From assembly GCA_947069175.1 (NCBI GenBank), contig CAMTDV010000012.1, positions 36,178,341-36,242,340 of the forward strand: DNA of 64,000 nt, in the 5' to 3' direction. A program made the translations under genes and the position numbers. Below, piece by piece: positions 1-10,837 of the stretch. This DNA comes from Scalesia atractyloides. Taxonomy: Eukaryota > Streptophyta > Magnoliopsida > Asterales > Asteraceae. Within the stretch, counting starts at the first letter, position 1. Each line of letters starts with the position of its first letter. A model generated the notes under the pieces. That model saw only the letters and a list, made by a program, of their open reading frames with translations, made no database searches and was not told where the DNA came from.

Positions 1-337
1 TTTTTAATATTTATGCTATGATATCAAACTTGTGTACTCGCCAATACTTTGTTATTGAACTATACTTTTTAACATGTTGTAGGTTGATGAAGTGGTATGA
101 TGAAACTTAGTAGTATCAGCTTAGAAACACGCGTAGAATGCTAAGTTGATTATTATGTTTTGTTGAACTTATTATGTTATTGTTACTTTGTATTTCGATT
201 ATGTTGTAATTTGATAATTTGATGCTTTGAAATGAAATGAGTTGTTTAATTAAATATTGTCACAAATAGTGTTATGATGTCTCGAGCAATCTAGTTCGTC
301 TCACTCCTATGTTTCCTCCATCGGTTAGGGTGTGACA
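1..337 (+). repeat. 3' part of the 5' LTR of element A
   Basis: This stretch matches the end of the 3' LTR from about 5444 to 5778 with only small substitutions and indels. It ends in TGTGACA immediately before the primer binding site. The start of the LTR is outside the window. Confidence 0.9.
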
Positions 338-340
338 GAT

Positions 341-352
341 TGGTATCAGAGC
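341..352 (+). other. Primer binding site of element A
   Basis: TGGTATCAGAGC lies three bases after the LTR end. This is the standard plant primer binding site complementary to the 3' end of initiator tRNA-Met, used to prime minus-strand cDNA synthesis. Confidence 0.9.
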
Positions 353-3300
353 TATAACTATAGGGAATTAGGTAGAATTGCCATGTTCGACCTAGTGTAT
401 AGTTTAAGTGACCAACTTGACCATTCTTGCTTCATGATTAAAATGTTAATTCTGCCTATTTGCTATTTCCTATTTCTTTTGTCTTAAATATATATATATA
501 TATGTGTGTGTTTTTCCTAAGACACTTACACAACTTACACACTTGAAGAATTAAGAGACTCAAACTATAAACGAGACGATCTCACCAAAATAGGGGTGTA
601 ACCCGCACTTTGGTGATCACTCTCAATCCGCGTAATTCGATTTTACACATCTTGATGGGAATTTCCATTTCATACTCTAGTCGACCCTTACCAACGAGTC
701 AGAATTCGCTCCTCGTTTGGTAAGTACCAATCACACTTAGGGTACGATGTTGTCAAGTTAGGGGTGAAACCCGCACCTAGTCAACTAGTCCCACTCCTCG
801 ATTTTTCAATCTCGCCAAAGTTTTGATTTTTCGATCAATTAAATACGTGTAGTAACTGGAAGGGTAAAGTGCCGTTAATCGCTTCTCAACGAGAGCACTT
901 TGCCTATAGGCCAAAGCACGTTCCTCTAATTTGAAAGGATCTTCGATTCACTTTGGAATAGTCATCGTTTCTCAATCCGAAATACTCTAATGTTTTACTA
1001 AGCCTGTCTTTTTATGTTATCTCAATTTCTTATGTGATTTTAATACTTGATACCTCGTTCATTTCGAACCCGATGCACAATTCGCACGTCTATCGCAATC
1101 AAAAACAATTATAATCCTCGCAAACCAACAAAATTCATATTCCTTATGCGATCATATGTGTTTTAACTATTGAATACTTGTCATGCTTATGTCACATATG
1201 CGAACTCATAATGTTATACATACTTACATGCTCAAACGTGTTTTTTATTGTCAATCACCTAGATGTCCTTTTCGCAAAAACTCAAATTGAAGAAATAAGT
1301 CGAAGTCCAACCCCAACTCGACTATTTTCATAACAATCACTATATCAAAGCTTATACCTAAACCTTTTACCATTGTTTCAATTTTTCTCATTTATGCATA
1401 AACCTCAAACCTTGCTATTTTATCAAACGATTTCTCACCTTACAACATATTTACGTAAATTACATGCATGAAACCCCCAATGATACTTTAAAACGTTTCT
1501 TTCACAATTTTTCAAAAACTTTATGAAATGCTACCCATCAACTTAGTCGGTTAAACGAACCTCTTGCCCTTGATTTTCACAACTCGTCCAAAACACACTC
1601 ACTTTATACTACCATTCTAAAGACATTTTATTTCCAACAAGAAACCAACGAAAAAACTCTCTCACATACGTATAAGTACTTTGCTAAAATACTTTTCAAA
1701 AATTTAAGTTTTACATTGAAAATTTTCAAAACACGATTTTTCTTGCATCAATAAAATAAAAGAAAATAAAATAAAGCAAGCTCACTATTTTACAACCTTT
1801 TCAAATTACACAAATCTAAATCTAAACACATGGGCAAGAAAATTTCATATGCGAATACAATTTCCAAAACAAAAGTAGCAATTCTTTTTACAAACGACAT
1901 TTTACATTAATACTTTTTCTCAATATTCACCCGACATTCACAAAGTTGGTCCTTCATTCCCGACAAACCCGACCTATTTCGTTTCAAAAAACTCAATGTT
2001 TTAACTCAAAAACCATACACATGCATATCATCATACACGATTCAATATATGCAGTCAATAATTCATAGCAATCCTACACGTATCATTATTACTTTTTTAT
2101 TTTACACTCAAACTATATACTAGATTTATGTGTGCTTAATGCCATGTAAATTTCAACTTATACCTTCTATACTACATGCTAATTTTATGCGTATTTGTCA
2201 TCAATCATACACCAAAACTCATACATTCGCACTACTTGGTAGTCATACTTGAAATTTATAAGTAGGCATGACCCGAGTGGTTTTGCCTATATTCGACACA
2301 CTTGTGCATACATACAATCATGCTTACATACTTAATTTTTATACGCTATCTTACATACCCTTTGCTTACTAGATGTAACCTGATCCGTACACTGCTAGTA
2401 CAAACTATGCGGATCATGCATAAACCAAAATAATCGCGGGTGCACACGAGATTATATTGGTAGGCGCATGAAAACATAGTGGGTTCTACTGTGTATCGCA
2501 ACACGGAATGTAACATGACGCTGAATAGCAAAACAACGTAACATGGTGTGAATATGGTGGATACGCCGCTGGTACTTCCTATATATAAGTGTCCCTACCA
2601 TGTTACCAAACTTTCGTAAAACGCGTCATGAGAAATTTAGTGTTTTCCTGGACCTTGTTAAATACATTTGATTCATAACAAACTTTGGTGACCCCACTTC
2701 GAAATGATTAGTACTCCATTACCCATGACAAAGCTTCATTCTCAAAAATCGTTAGCTTTAACCGCCACAACTATCACTAGCATCTTTCAACATTCCATGT
2801 TCGCATTTTATCCGATATTCATACCATTTTACCCCTCGCATACACCTACCAAATCGTTCACTACCATACCATGATATTCCCAATTCTTCCCTTAACCATT
2901 CACCTAAACTTTATTTATAGTGAATCAGCCTAAACTTTCAATACATTTTTGTAAACGTCCCCACCGACTCAATCTTGTCAAAATGTTCCTTTTATTTTAA
3001 AACTATCTTTCACTCTTATCTACGCGCAAGCTTCAACTAGTCGGTCTATTACGTCAAAACCTTTTAGAAACTGTAAATATTTAACATCCTAGCTCTCTTC
3101 AATAAACATTTTTCTACAACAAGTGATTTTACTAATACGCCTTAGAACTGACAAAACTTTTCTTATGACTTACGGTGCGGACTGATCATTTTAATCAAAA
3201 TACATCCTTAGTTATACTAAAACCTTCCCCTTAGGTCATACTCTTTTAAAATATTCTTCCAATGAGTTGTACAGACCCAGTTAAACTCACTTGCTTACAT

Positions 3301-3522
3301 ACACACATACATGTTTTTACTTATCCTTATACACGTTTACGATTGGTATCTCAAAAACACCTTAGTCAAACAAATTACTTTCACGAACCTACCATATTTA
3401 TCCTTCAAGATTTCAATACATATTGACACACTTATACATGAACTCCGCAAAAACTTTAAACTTCAAAAACTTGATATTGGCCAAACATTTTTGATGCCTT
3501 ATCCAAAGCCTTCCTCATGAAT
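353..3522 (+). other. Non-coding interior of element A
   Basis: About 3.2 kb of AT-rich sequence with no retroelement protein domain in any frame. The longest open frames are under 75 codons and resemble nothing I recognise. Near the 5' end the phrase GGGGTG(T/A)AACCCGCAC occurs twice (about 592 and 761), possibly leader or packaging sequence, which is inference. Confidence 0.7.
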
Positions 3523-3558
3523 AAATTTCGGGACGAAATTTCCTAAAGGAGGGGAGAC
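3523..3558 (+). other. Palindromic AATTTCG box and polypurine tract of element A
   Basis: AATTTCGGGACGAAATT (inverted arms AATTTCG/CGAAATT) precedes the purine run AAAGGAGGGGAGAC, which abuts the LTR start TGTAAC. The purine tract primes plus-strand DNA synthesis. The same box lies before the polypurine tracts of elements C and F, which ties A to the same broad Ty3/gypsy group even though A lacks coding sequence. Confidence 0.8.
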
Positions 3559-3957
3559 TGTAACGCCTCGTTTTTTCATACTTTCCTTAATTGGAAAGTG
3601 TAAGCATATTTCTATTTATAGAAACTTGTATTTATACTGTATTCGTAGTTCTTTTCCAATTTTGTAATCCGAGACTTTGATCGTGGTGAAATTCATAATT
3701 GATACATACTTGTTTTACATGCATTCAATCATTTAAACTAATACTTGCTATACATGCTTACATACATGCAATCGCTTTGATATTTTTAATACATGCAGTC
3801 GTTTAAACCGATACTTGTTTTACACGCAAAAAGACTCATGCAATCACATTCGATACTCAATCATACTTATATGTTTAAAACGTGTGCAAAAATGACAAGT
3901 TAAACTAAGTCTAAAGACTAAAAGTGTCAAAAACCAAAGAAGCTTCTTGAATAATCC

Positions 3958-4060
3958 TTCTCGCGACCCACGACCGAACTCCTCAAACCTCTCGCGGCCC
4001 GCCAGGCCTCTAGCGGCCCGCGACTGAAACCACTTCACCCTCTCGTGACCCGCGAGAGGG
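3958..4060 (+). repeat. GC-rich CTCGCGGCCCGC repeats in the U3 of LTR A
   Basis: A GC-rich island in AT-rich DNA holds about four variants of CTCGCG(A/G)CCCGC and an inverted pair, CCCTCTCG and CGAGAGGG, around 4038-4060. It lies 100-200 bases upstream of the TATA box. A regulatory or structural role is inference. Confidence 0.6.
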
Positions 4061-4157
4061 GCATAATCTGGAAAAGTTGGTTTTAAGCTCATGGATTAGA
4101 CAACTTTGTGTTTGTTGCATTTAATACCCCCCCTAACTAAGAACCCCCAAATTCCAT

Positions 4158-4168
4158 CTATAAATACC
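4158..4168 (+). promoter_or_regulatory. TATA box of LTR A
   Basis: CTATAAATACC is followed about 30 bases later by CT-rich sequence, as expected for an LTR promoter and its start site. This is the likely U3/R boundary region of the element. Confidence 0.65.
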
Positions 4169-4728
4169 TAACTCCTTTTACTCTCAAATCACACCTCAAA
4201 CATTCTTCCTCTCTTCTCTCTAAAGCTCTAAGAGCTCTCTCCATCTAAAGGGTCAAGGTTTTCAAAACTGAGTTCCAACTCACTCTTACCTCCCTCCTTT
4301 TGATCTTTCTTCCTTCTTAACACTTGAATCACCTTTTGGAATGTCTCTATAAGTTTTCCGTGGAAAACCAACTTGGAGCATCACCATGTTCAAGATCTCA
4401 AGTGTAAGAACCTTTTTTTTGTTTTAATAGAGTTTCCACCCACAAGTGTTGTATCCTTCCAAGCTTGTTCTTGAAACAAGACTTGAGTTGGTAGTGTGTG
4501 ATCACTTGGAAGCCTTGGCTATCCTACCTTTGATCCACCGCCTCACTTGATGATTTTGATTACTTTTTGTCTCTCACTTTTATATTTAAACTTATTAATG
4601 ACCATCCTTGTCGTCCTTGTGACGAATTGTGCATTGGTGAACTATACGAAAGAGGTTAAAAGGAAGGTTATCCTCCTACCTCCATGCATGACTTCTATGA
4701 ACTTCCATGATGTTTATGATTTACTTAT

Positions 4729-4750
4729 TATATATATATATATATATATA
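4729..4750. repeat. (TA)n microsatellite
   Basis: About 11 TA dinucleotide units inside the 3' LTR of element A. Confidence 0.9.
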
Positions 4751-6099
4751 CTACCGAACTCTTGATGGTAATCAAATGATTATCCGTCATGGTACTAGGT
4801 TACATCACCTAAGTACATAATCTCTCGTTACGATTCTAATGGTTATCCTAACAGATGAAAACACATCAACCCGAATGGGTAATATAGTGTCAAGGACGAG
4901 TATTAAGTCTAGATGATTATTTTCTCGTATACATACTTTAATGTATTTAAAGTTCCTAATCCTCCGTTAACGTTCGTATACTTACCAACTTACGTTTTAC
5001 TCTTGTAGGATAACTCGATGCTCCATCCAGCAAAATCTCTCAAACTATACAGAAGTATCAAGTGGAAGCTTGCAAAACCGTGAGTACACTCAACCCTTTT
5101 TATGTTTTACACTCTTTGGGGTGCAATATGTCAACTTATCAAACTACACTAAACAACACTTTTATTCTATGAAATCACACAAACAATCCATCAAACGTGC
5201 TTTAGTTATCTGCTACTTGACTTGTGACTTGCTCTATTCTTATGTGATCTAAATATCATTAACTTCGATCAAGCCTCCCTTAACATGTATAGCGCTATAG
5301 AAGTAACGCAACGCCCGTATTCTAGTGGTCAATGTTAAGCTTTAATCTATTATGCGGTACACTAGAGGATTGACTTGTAGTTCACATGCCTTGTTTACAC
5401 TTATCTCGTATGCTAGCTATTCATGTGGATTTGTTTGAACGGTTTTTTAATATTTATGCTATGATATCAAACTTGTGTACTCGCCAATACTTTGTTATTG
5501 AACTATACTTTTTAACATGTTGCAGGTTGATGAAGTGGCATGATGAAACTTAGTAGTATCGGCTTAGAAACACACGTAGAATGCTAAGTTGATTATTATT
5601 GTTTTGTTGAACTTATTTTGTTATTGTTACTTTGTATTTCGATTATGTTGTAATTTGACAATTTGATGCTTTGAAATGAAATGAGTTGTTTAATTAAATA
5701 TTGTCACAAAATGTTATGATGTCTCGAGCAATCTAGTTCGTCTCACTCTGATGCTTCCGCATCGGTTGGGGTGTGACAAGTTGTTTATTGATTCGTGTAA
5801 CAGATAACAATACGTACTTGGATACATACACATTAACTTACGAAAATTATAAACATAATGACATATATATAACCTATATATAGACAATTATACGACAAAC
5901 TCGCTAAGGATAGCTAAACCCACTATCATTAGTAAACTCGCTGTTCTTAGATAGATATATTAACACTTTAGCATATCTACTAAGTTCGCTAATACAAAGG
6001 ACACATACACACATTAAGCTAAGTACGCTAAGCCTTAGCAGACTTGCTAAACCCGCAAAAAACACTTATGTCCGCTAACCCTTAGAGATTTCTCGAAAT

Positions 6100-7926
6100 C
6101 TATCTAAGTGTTGTGCAAAAACACAAAACATGATTTCCAAAGCTTTCTTCAATAGTAAGTGCATTTACAGACTCTCCTTGATGAATGCTCGGAGATGTCT
6201 TCAAAATTTTCAACAAATCTTGGTCAATTCCATAAAGAAAAAAACTTCCTACACACATGGTTGTAAAAGTCCCGCCTAGGCTCCTAGTACTCGCTACAAG
6301 GTAGGCTGCCGAGGCCGAGTACTCCCGAATCCGACTAGGGAGCGCCTAGAGACTTTTGCAACATGTCTGCACACAAAGCTCCACCACGCGCTTGTACTGC
6401 AATGCCAACAACTTCTGATCTGGATGATATTAAATAGAATATTGATGAATCCTTTTCAAATCTTCCATCTTCAAATTGATCAAACTTATTGGATCAAGAA
6501 CGCGTACAATCGCATCCAACAAACTCTTTCTTGTAATCACTAGTTCATTAGTGATGTGATCAACATGCCAACACTTTAAGCCCCTTAGACCATCCATCAT
6601 AGAGTCAGTTGGCTTGTATACCATATAATACAAGAATTCACTAGTCTTTGAATCTTTTCTCTTTGTATCCCTGACTCGACGTCCTAGATGTGGCTTAAAC
6701 TCCTTCCATTTACTATTTATGCTCTTAACATGTAATCTATTCACCAAACCATTAACATATGCCACATTTGTGTGATTTATCAAATCAAGTTGTGCCACGT
6801 GATGTAAATCACTTACCGGAAAAGTTCTCAACTCCTTTGGCGTATTCTAAAAGTACTGAACCCCATCAGGTCATTTGATGCAGAATACCTTGTTAGCTTC
6901 ATCATCTGGATTGGTTTTGGCAATGGATCTTTAAACCAAGACTTGAATTTAGATGCATCTTTTTCTTGTTAGTCTTCACATTAAAAATTTCAGCATCAAC
7001 ATGATCATTAAAAATTTCAAACATTATCTTATTCATATCCATTCTAAAGTTGTCATCATTCACATAAACCGACTCTCTTTGTTTTCTTTAACCTTAACTT
7101 CAACATCTTCATCAGATTTCCGATCCTCAACAATTTCTCCTTCTTCTAAATCATCAATTTCAATGTAATTCTCATCTTCAGGATTCTCTTCATCATCAGA
7201 ATCAACTAACAACTCATTTAATCCCATAACAGCATCAATTTGTTCATCACCTTCAGCATCAACTACAAGTGATTTTCTTTTATCAATTTCGGGAGCAACC
7301 TCTTGTTTACATTAGCACCAACACTTTTATCACCACCACTTCCATTTCATCTTGCTCTAGACTCCCCCTCAGTAGTAGCCTCGGTAACACCGCAGCAACT
7401 TATGAGCTACTTGGCTGCTCGATTAACCCAGATGCCTTAGGATCATTGTTTTTTTCGTAATCTTTACACATTCTTTTCAACTCGTCTTCCTTGCATCTTG
7501 TCTTAGCACTCTCCCTCTAAGCAACAAGTTGCCTCATAAGGTTGGTAACTTTTGCTCTTAGCTTCTCATTTCTATCTATCAACCTCTTGTGGCAATCTTG
7601 ATACAATTTATCATTCTCAATCAACAACCTTATTTTTTCAGCTTATTTCTTGTTTTCCTCAACTAACTTAGCAATTTGTTTTCGTGATCCTTAGTATTTT
7701 TTTTTATCTAATCTTGGATCATCAATCCTTGCTATGTAATAAGTTCTCCTAAATCCGGACAATATTACTAAAAGACGCAACTTGTGTAGTAAAACACTCA
7801 GCAAATGTTGGTCTTTGATCACTTGCTCCTGGTGTTTGAGGCATAGTTTCAGATCGTTGTGGAATATCACGAGTTTGTGGTCTTGGAAATTGAAAACATT
7901 GAGGGAATGGTCTTTGAAGTATTTGA
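6100..7926 (-). pseudogene. Downstream ORF of a decayed copia-like locus, C-terminal piece
   Basis: The clearest frame is 6430-6831, encoding a segment with NSKWKEFKPHLGRRVRDTKR and WHVDHITNELVITRKSLLDA. After one stop codon the same frame continues as YHPDQKLLALQYKRVVELC, up to a MITE at 6363, and resumes beyond it. Closer to 7926 lies a proline- and glutamine-rich stretch. I recognise this type as a repeated, uncharacterised retroelement protein common in composites, but I cannot name a domain. The frame is broken by several stops and shifts. The N-terminal parts lie at 10401-10837, 12829-14168 and 34125-34155, separated by later insertions. Confidence 0.6.
6259..6363. mobile_element. MITE-like insertion with terminal inverted repeats
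   Basis: About 105 bp bounded by GGTTGTAAAAGTC on the left and GACTTTTGCAACA on the right, which are inverted copies. The inner sequence is rich in CCTAGG and GCCGAG repeats. It interrupts the minus-strand host frame, which can be read on both sides. The target duplication is short and unclear (possibly ATG). The superfamily is not certain. Confidence 0.65.
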
Positions 7927-10400
7927 TGTCACACCCCAATCGATGATGGAAACATCAAGGCGAGACGTAATAGATTGTTCAAAGGGATAACATAACACTA
8001 AATTTGTGACAATAAATTAAACTTGAAATTTCATTTAATGTCACTAAATCAAGTATTACATTATTCATGAAAATGGAAAATGCAACAACTAGAATTCCAT
8101 ACTAACTCTTAATAACATGAACAAATTTGGTGAATTTCTAGTCCACCCTAGATAGATTTCTTGTATTCGCATCATCGAATATTGTCTGTAACATGTATAA
8201 AATATCTGTCAACAAAACTATGCCGGTGAGCATAGTAGTTTGTCTACATAACTGTTAGGGCCTAAGTTTTATTATTATGGATCCCATATTCCGAGGCATA
8301 TTCTAGATGAATTATTCTTAGTGTTTAATACGGGACCTCAGAGATCAAGGATCCTTAATGTTTACTATGGTTACTAATAATTGTTCTCGATGTTTTCTTA
8401 TGTTTATATGTAGGGAAACTACATGCTAGACAAAGTCAAAGCTGGAATATCGCTAAGAATTTGTTAGAAGCTAGCATGTACTTATTCCTCAAACGGTAAT
8501 GGAAGAGGACGTGGGTCTAGTGAGAATATCGCACTTATTTGTTATTTTAATATTCAAAGGGGTTGATCAACTAACACACTAACATACACACATACAATAC
8601 ACATTGATCATACACACTCAACATTCTCGGCAAACACACATTCATCATTGTACCAAACTTGATCAAATTCCGAAGTTGTATTTGATTTGACTAGCTAATA
8701 TAGTTGGTGGTCGATAGTTTTCACCACCCGAGGTTTTTATGCCGAAAATCTACTAGTGATCAAGGGCTTTTCCTCGTACAAATCCTTGTGCTTTGTCTAC
8801 ATTCCAAATTTTGTAATTATTGTATTCAACAAGCACTCTACCTCACTAAACAGATTTGGTTACATTATCCTTAGAGTGATTTTTGACCAAAACAGTAACA
8901 TAAGTATGAATAAAGTCTCAAATCCACATGTTAATTGTATACTATGTTATACAATCATACTAGCTTGCAATAACTATAAACCAAACCAAAGTGTCCAATA
9001 GCGTAATCTTATCACCGAAGTGAATAAGACCGTATTGATTGAATACTTAACAATGACCCAACAAACAGGGTGGTGTGCTACTCCTATAACACTATACATG
9101 TTAAGGGAGGCTTGCAAATTTAATGATTGATAGCATGCATATGGGTGTCCTAGTATGTATAATTAAGTAGCATAACAAATAACATGTTTATGGATTGAGT
9201 GATTGATCGATTGTATATGTGATTTTGAATTTAATATCGATACATGTTACAACCCAAAGTGATTTAAAAGCGTAAAATGGGTCAAGTATACTCACGGTTT
9301 GCAAAGATTTCCAAACAAGCGAGTACTCGGTCTTGAAGGATGGAGTCACCAAAATTTACCCTAAAATGGTAAACAAAGGTGTATAAGTTTATGGAGTTTT
9401 ATGACGGAATGTATTTGGGAATTTATAAGTATGAAAATACATAAAAATATATCTTGTTTAGATACTTATTTGGACACTATTTTTAGTTAGTGTTTTTTCA
9501 TGAGTGTTACACTCGTTAGAAGTCCTAATAAGGAGTCTAAGACTAAGATAAATTCCATCTTAACATATAATATTCAACCATGGTCTCGGTGGATGTTATA
9601 GTTCTATTTATGGAAGTATTATTAATAAGTATATTATAGTCATGTAGTTGTTATGTATTAGAGGTAGGGTAATCCACTAACCTCATGATGTCACCATTGC
9701 ACAAAATCACCGCAAGGATGATACTGATGGTCATGAATACATATATTAATACATACATAAACTATCCAATTCACTAAGTAACCAAGTGAGGATAACTAGA
9801 TGAGTGCTTCCAACATTGTATGGTTGGAGACTTAGTGTAGCTTTGCTCGCTTGGAGATTACTTAGGGACTTAGAATGAATGAAACGAAGGCATATGAACC
9901 TTAAAGTTTTAGAACAAAACTTTAACACAAGTCTCTCAACAATAGAACTTATTGGTAACTCGGTTTAGTGAACAGAAGTTCCAAGAAACAAAGTAAAGAT
10001 AGGACAAGTTTAAAAAGTTTGATAAAATCATAACTTTGGACCTCAAAATGGTGATATACCATCTTTGTTTACCTTGGTAAACATGTGGTAATACTTCTAG
10101 AGGTTATCCAAGGAAGGAGAAGAAGAAAATAAGAAGAAACAGTGTAAGAACAAGCTCGAAATTCACTTTTTGGACTTAGAAATTTTCTGCCAAAAAGTGG
10201 AAGATTTCTTGATGAATTGAGAGAGTTTGAAAGTGGTTTAGGAGTCTTGATTGTTTACGTATTGAGCATGTATGATTTAAATAAGTATGGTATAAAATAT
10301 AGTTTCCATTATGATCAAGTCTTGACTTGCAAAAAAAAAATGAATATAAAATAAGAATTAAAATAAAATAGAAAAAGGTTGATAAATACAAAATTTTACA
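7927..10400 (-). mobile_element. Solo LTR of family A, reverse orientation
   Basis: It starts TGTCACACCCC and ends TTTTACA, so on the minus strand it reads TGTAAAA to GGGGTGTGACA. It is flanked by exact 5-bp duplications TTTGA (7922-7926 and 10401-10405). The terminal 300 bases and the segment around 9240-9350 match the reverse complement of LTR A. There is no interior, primer site or polypurine tract, so it is a solo LTR left by recombination between two LTRs. It is itself interrupted by a solo LTR of family B at 8253-8894. Confidence 0.85.
8253..8894 (+). mobile_element. Solo LTR of family B nested in solo LTR A
   Basis: It starts TGTTAGGGCCTAAG and ends TGACCAAAACA. The ends and internal phrases (ATCAAGGATCCTTA, CAGATTTGGTTACATTATCC) match the reverse complement of both LTRs of element B. 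The flanks ATAAC (8248-8252) and GTAAC (8895-8899) agree at four of five bases and look like the target duplication. Length, about 640 bp, equals that of the B LTRs. Confidence 0.82.
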
Positions 10401-10837
10401 TTTGAGGAAACAACCTTTATGGCATTTGAGGAACACCACGAGGTAGTTATCCTCTTGGAGGTGGAGGAACAACTCCAAATAAATTGTGGTGCTAGAACTC
10501 GAGTAAATGGTGAAGCGGGTGATATTGGTATTCTAATAGTTAACGTGCGCACTGACACAATAGGCATTGTAACACACAGTGGTATTGGAAAACCACATGC
10601 ATCGTACTGTTTAACTTGCACAAAAGATAATGCAACTGAAATATGCATTGAAGTTTGAATTGTCACTGGTATGTCTAGCAAAGTTGTACTTGAAGTACTT
10701 GGAGCTTGTGTAACTTCAGGTGTATAACTTGAACTACCATCTTAAGTTCTGATTCTCTTGGATGGACGGCTTCATACTGACTAGCATCGTCATTATCAGA
10801 AGAATCAGACAACCAATCTTTGTCTTTTCTAACTCAA
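10401..10837 (-). pseudogene. Downstream ORF of the copia-like locus, middle piece
   Basis: On the minus strand it reads an acidic run DWLSDSSDNDDASQYEAVHP followed, with a frame change, by a serine/threonine/proline-rich stretch (PEVTQAPSTSSTTLLDIPV). Composition matches the low-complexity linker expected between the N-terminal piece at 12829-14168 and the C-terminal piece below 7926. The 5-bp duplications on both sides show that the piece was separated from its neighbours by insertions. Confidence 0.5.

Larger units (their letters stand above)
1..5778 (+). mobile_element. Non-autonomous LTR retrotransposon A, 5' end cut by window
   Basis: Bases 1-337 and 5444-5778 are near-identical direct copies, and each ends in GGGTGTGACA or a close variant. 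The first copy is followed by a tRNA-Met type primer binding site, and the second LTR is preceded by a purine tract, so the plus strand is the element strand. The 3.2-kb interior has no gag, protease, reverse transcriptase or integrase frame on either strand. The element therefore looks like a large non-autonomous derivative that depended on a related Ty3/gypsy element for mobility. The five bases after the 3' LTR are AGTTG; the matching left duplication lies outside the window. Confidence 0.88.
3559..5778 (+). repeat. 3' LTR of element A
   Basis: A 2220-bp LTR that begins TGTAACGCC directly after the polypurine tract and ends GGTGTGACA. It contains a GC-rich palindromic block, a TATA box at about 600 bases, and a short AT microsatellite. 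A solo LTR of the same family in the opposite orientation lies at 7927-10400. The two share the segment around the phrase ACTCACGGTTTTGCAA and the terminal 300 bases. Confidence 0.9.

Noticed and set aside
3844..4092. 82-codon minus-strand frame in LTR A
   Set aside because: It is open because of the GC-rich palindromic repeats and lies antisense inside an LTR.
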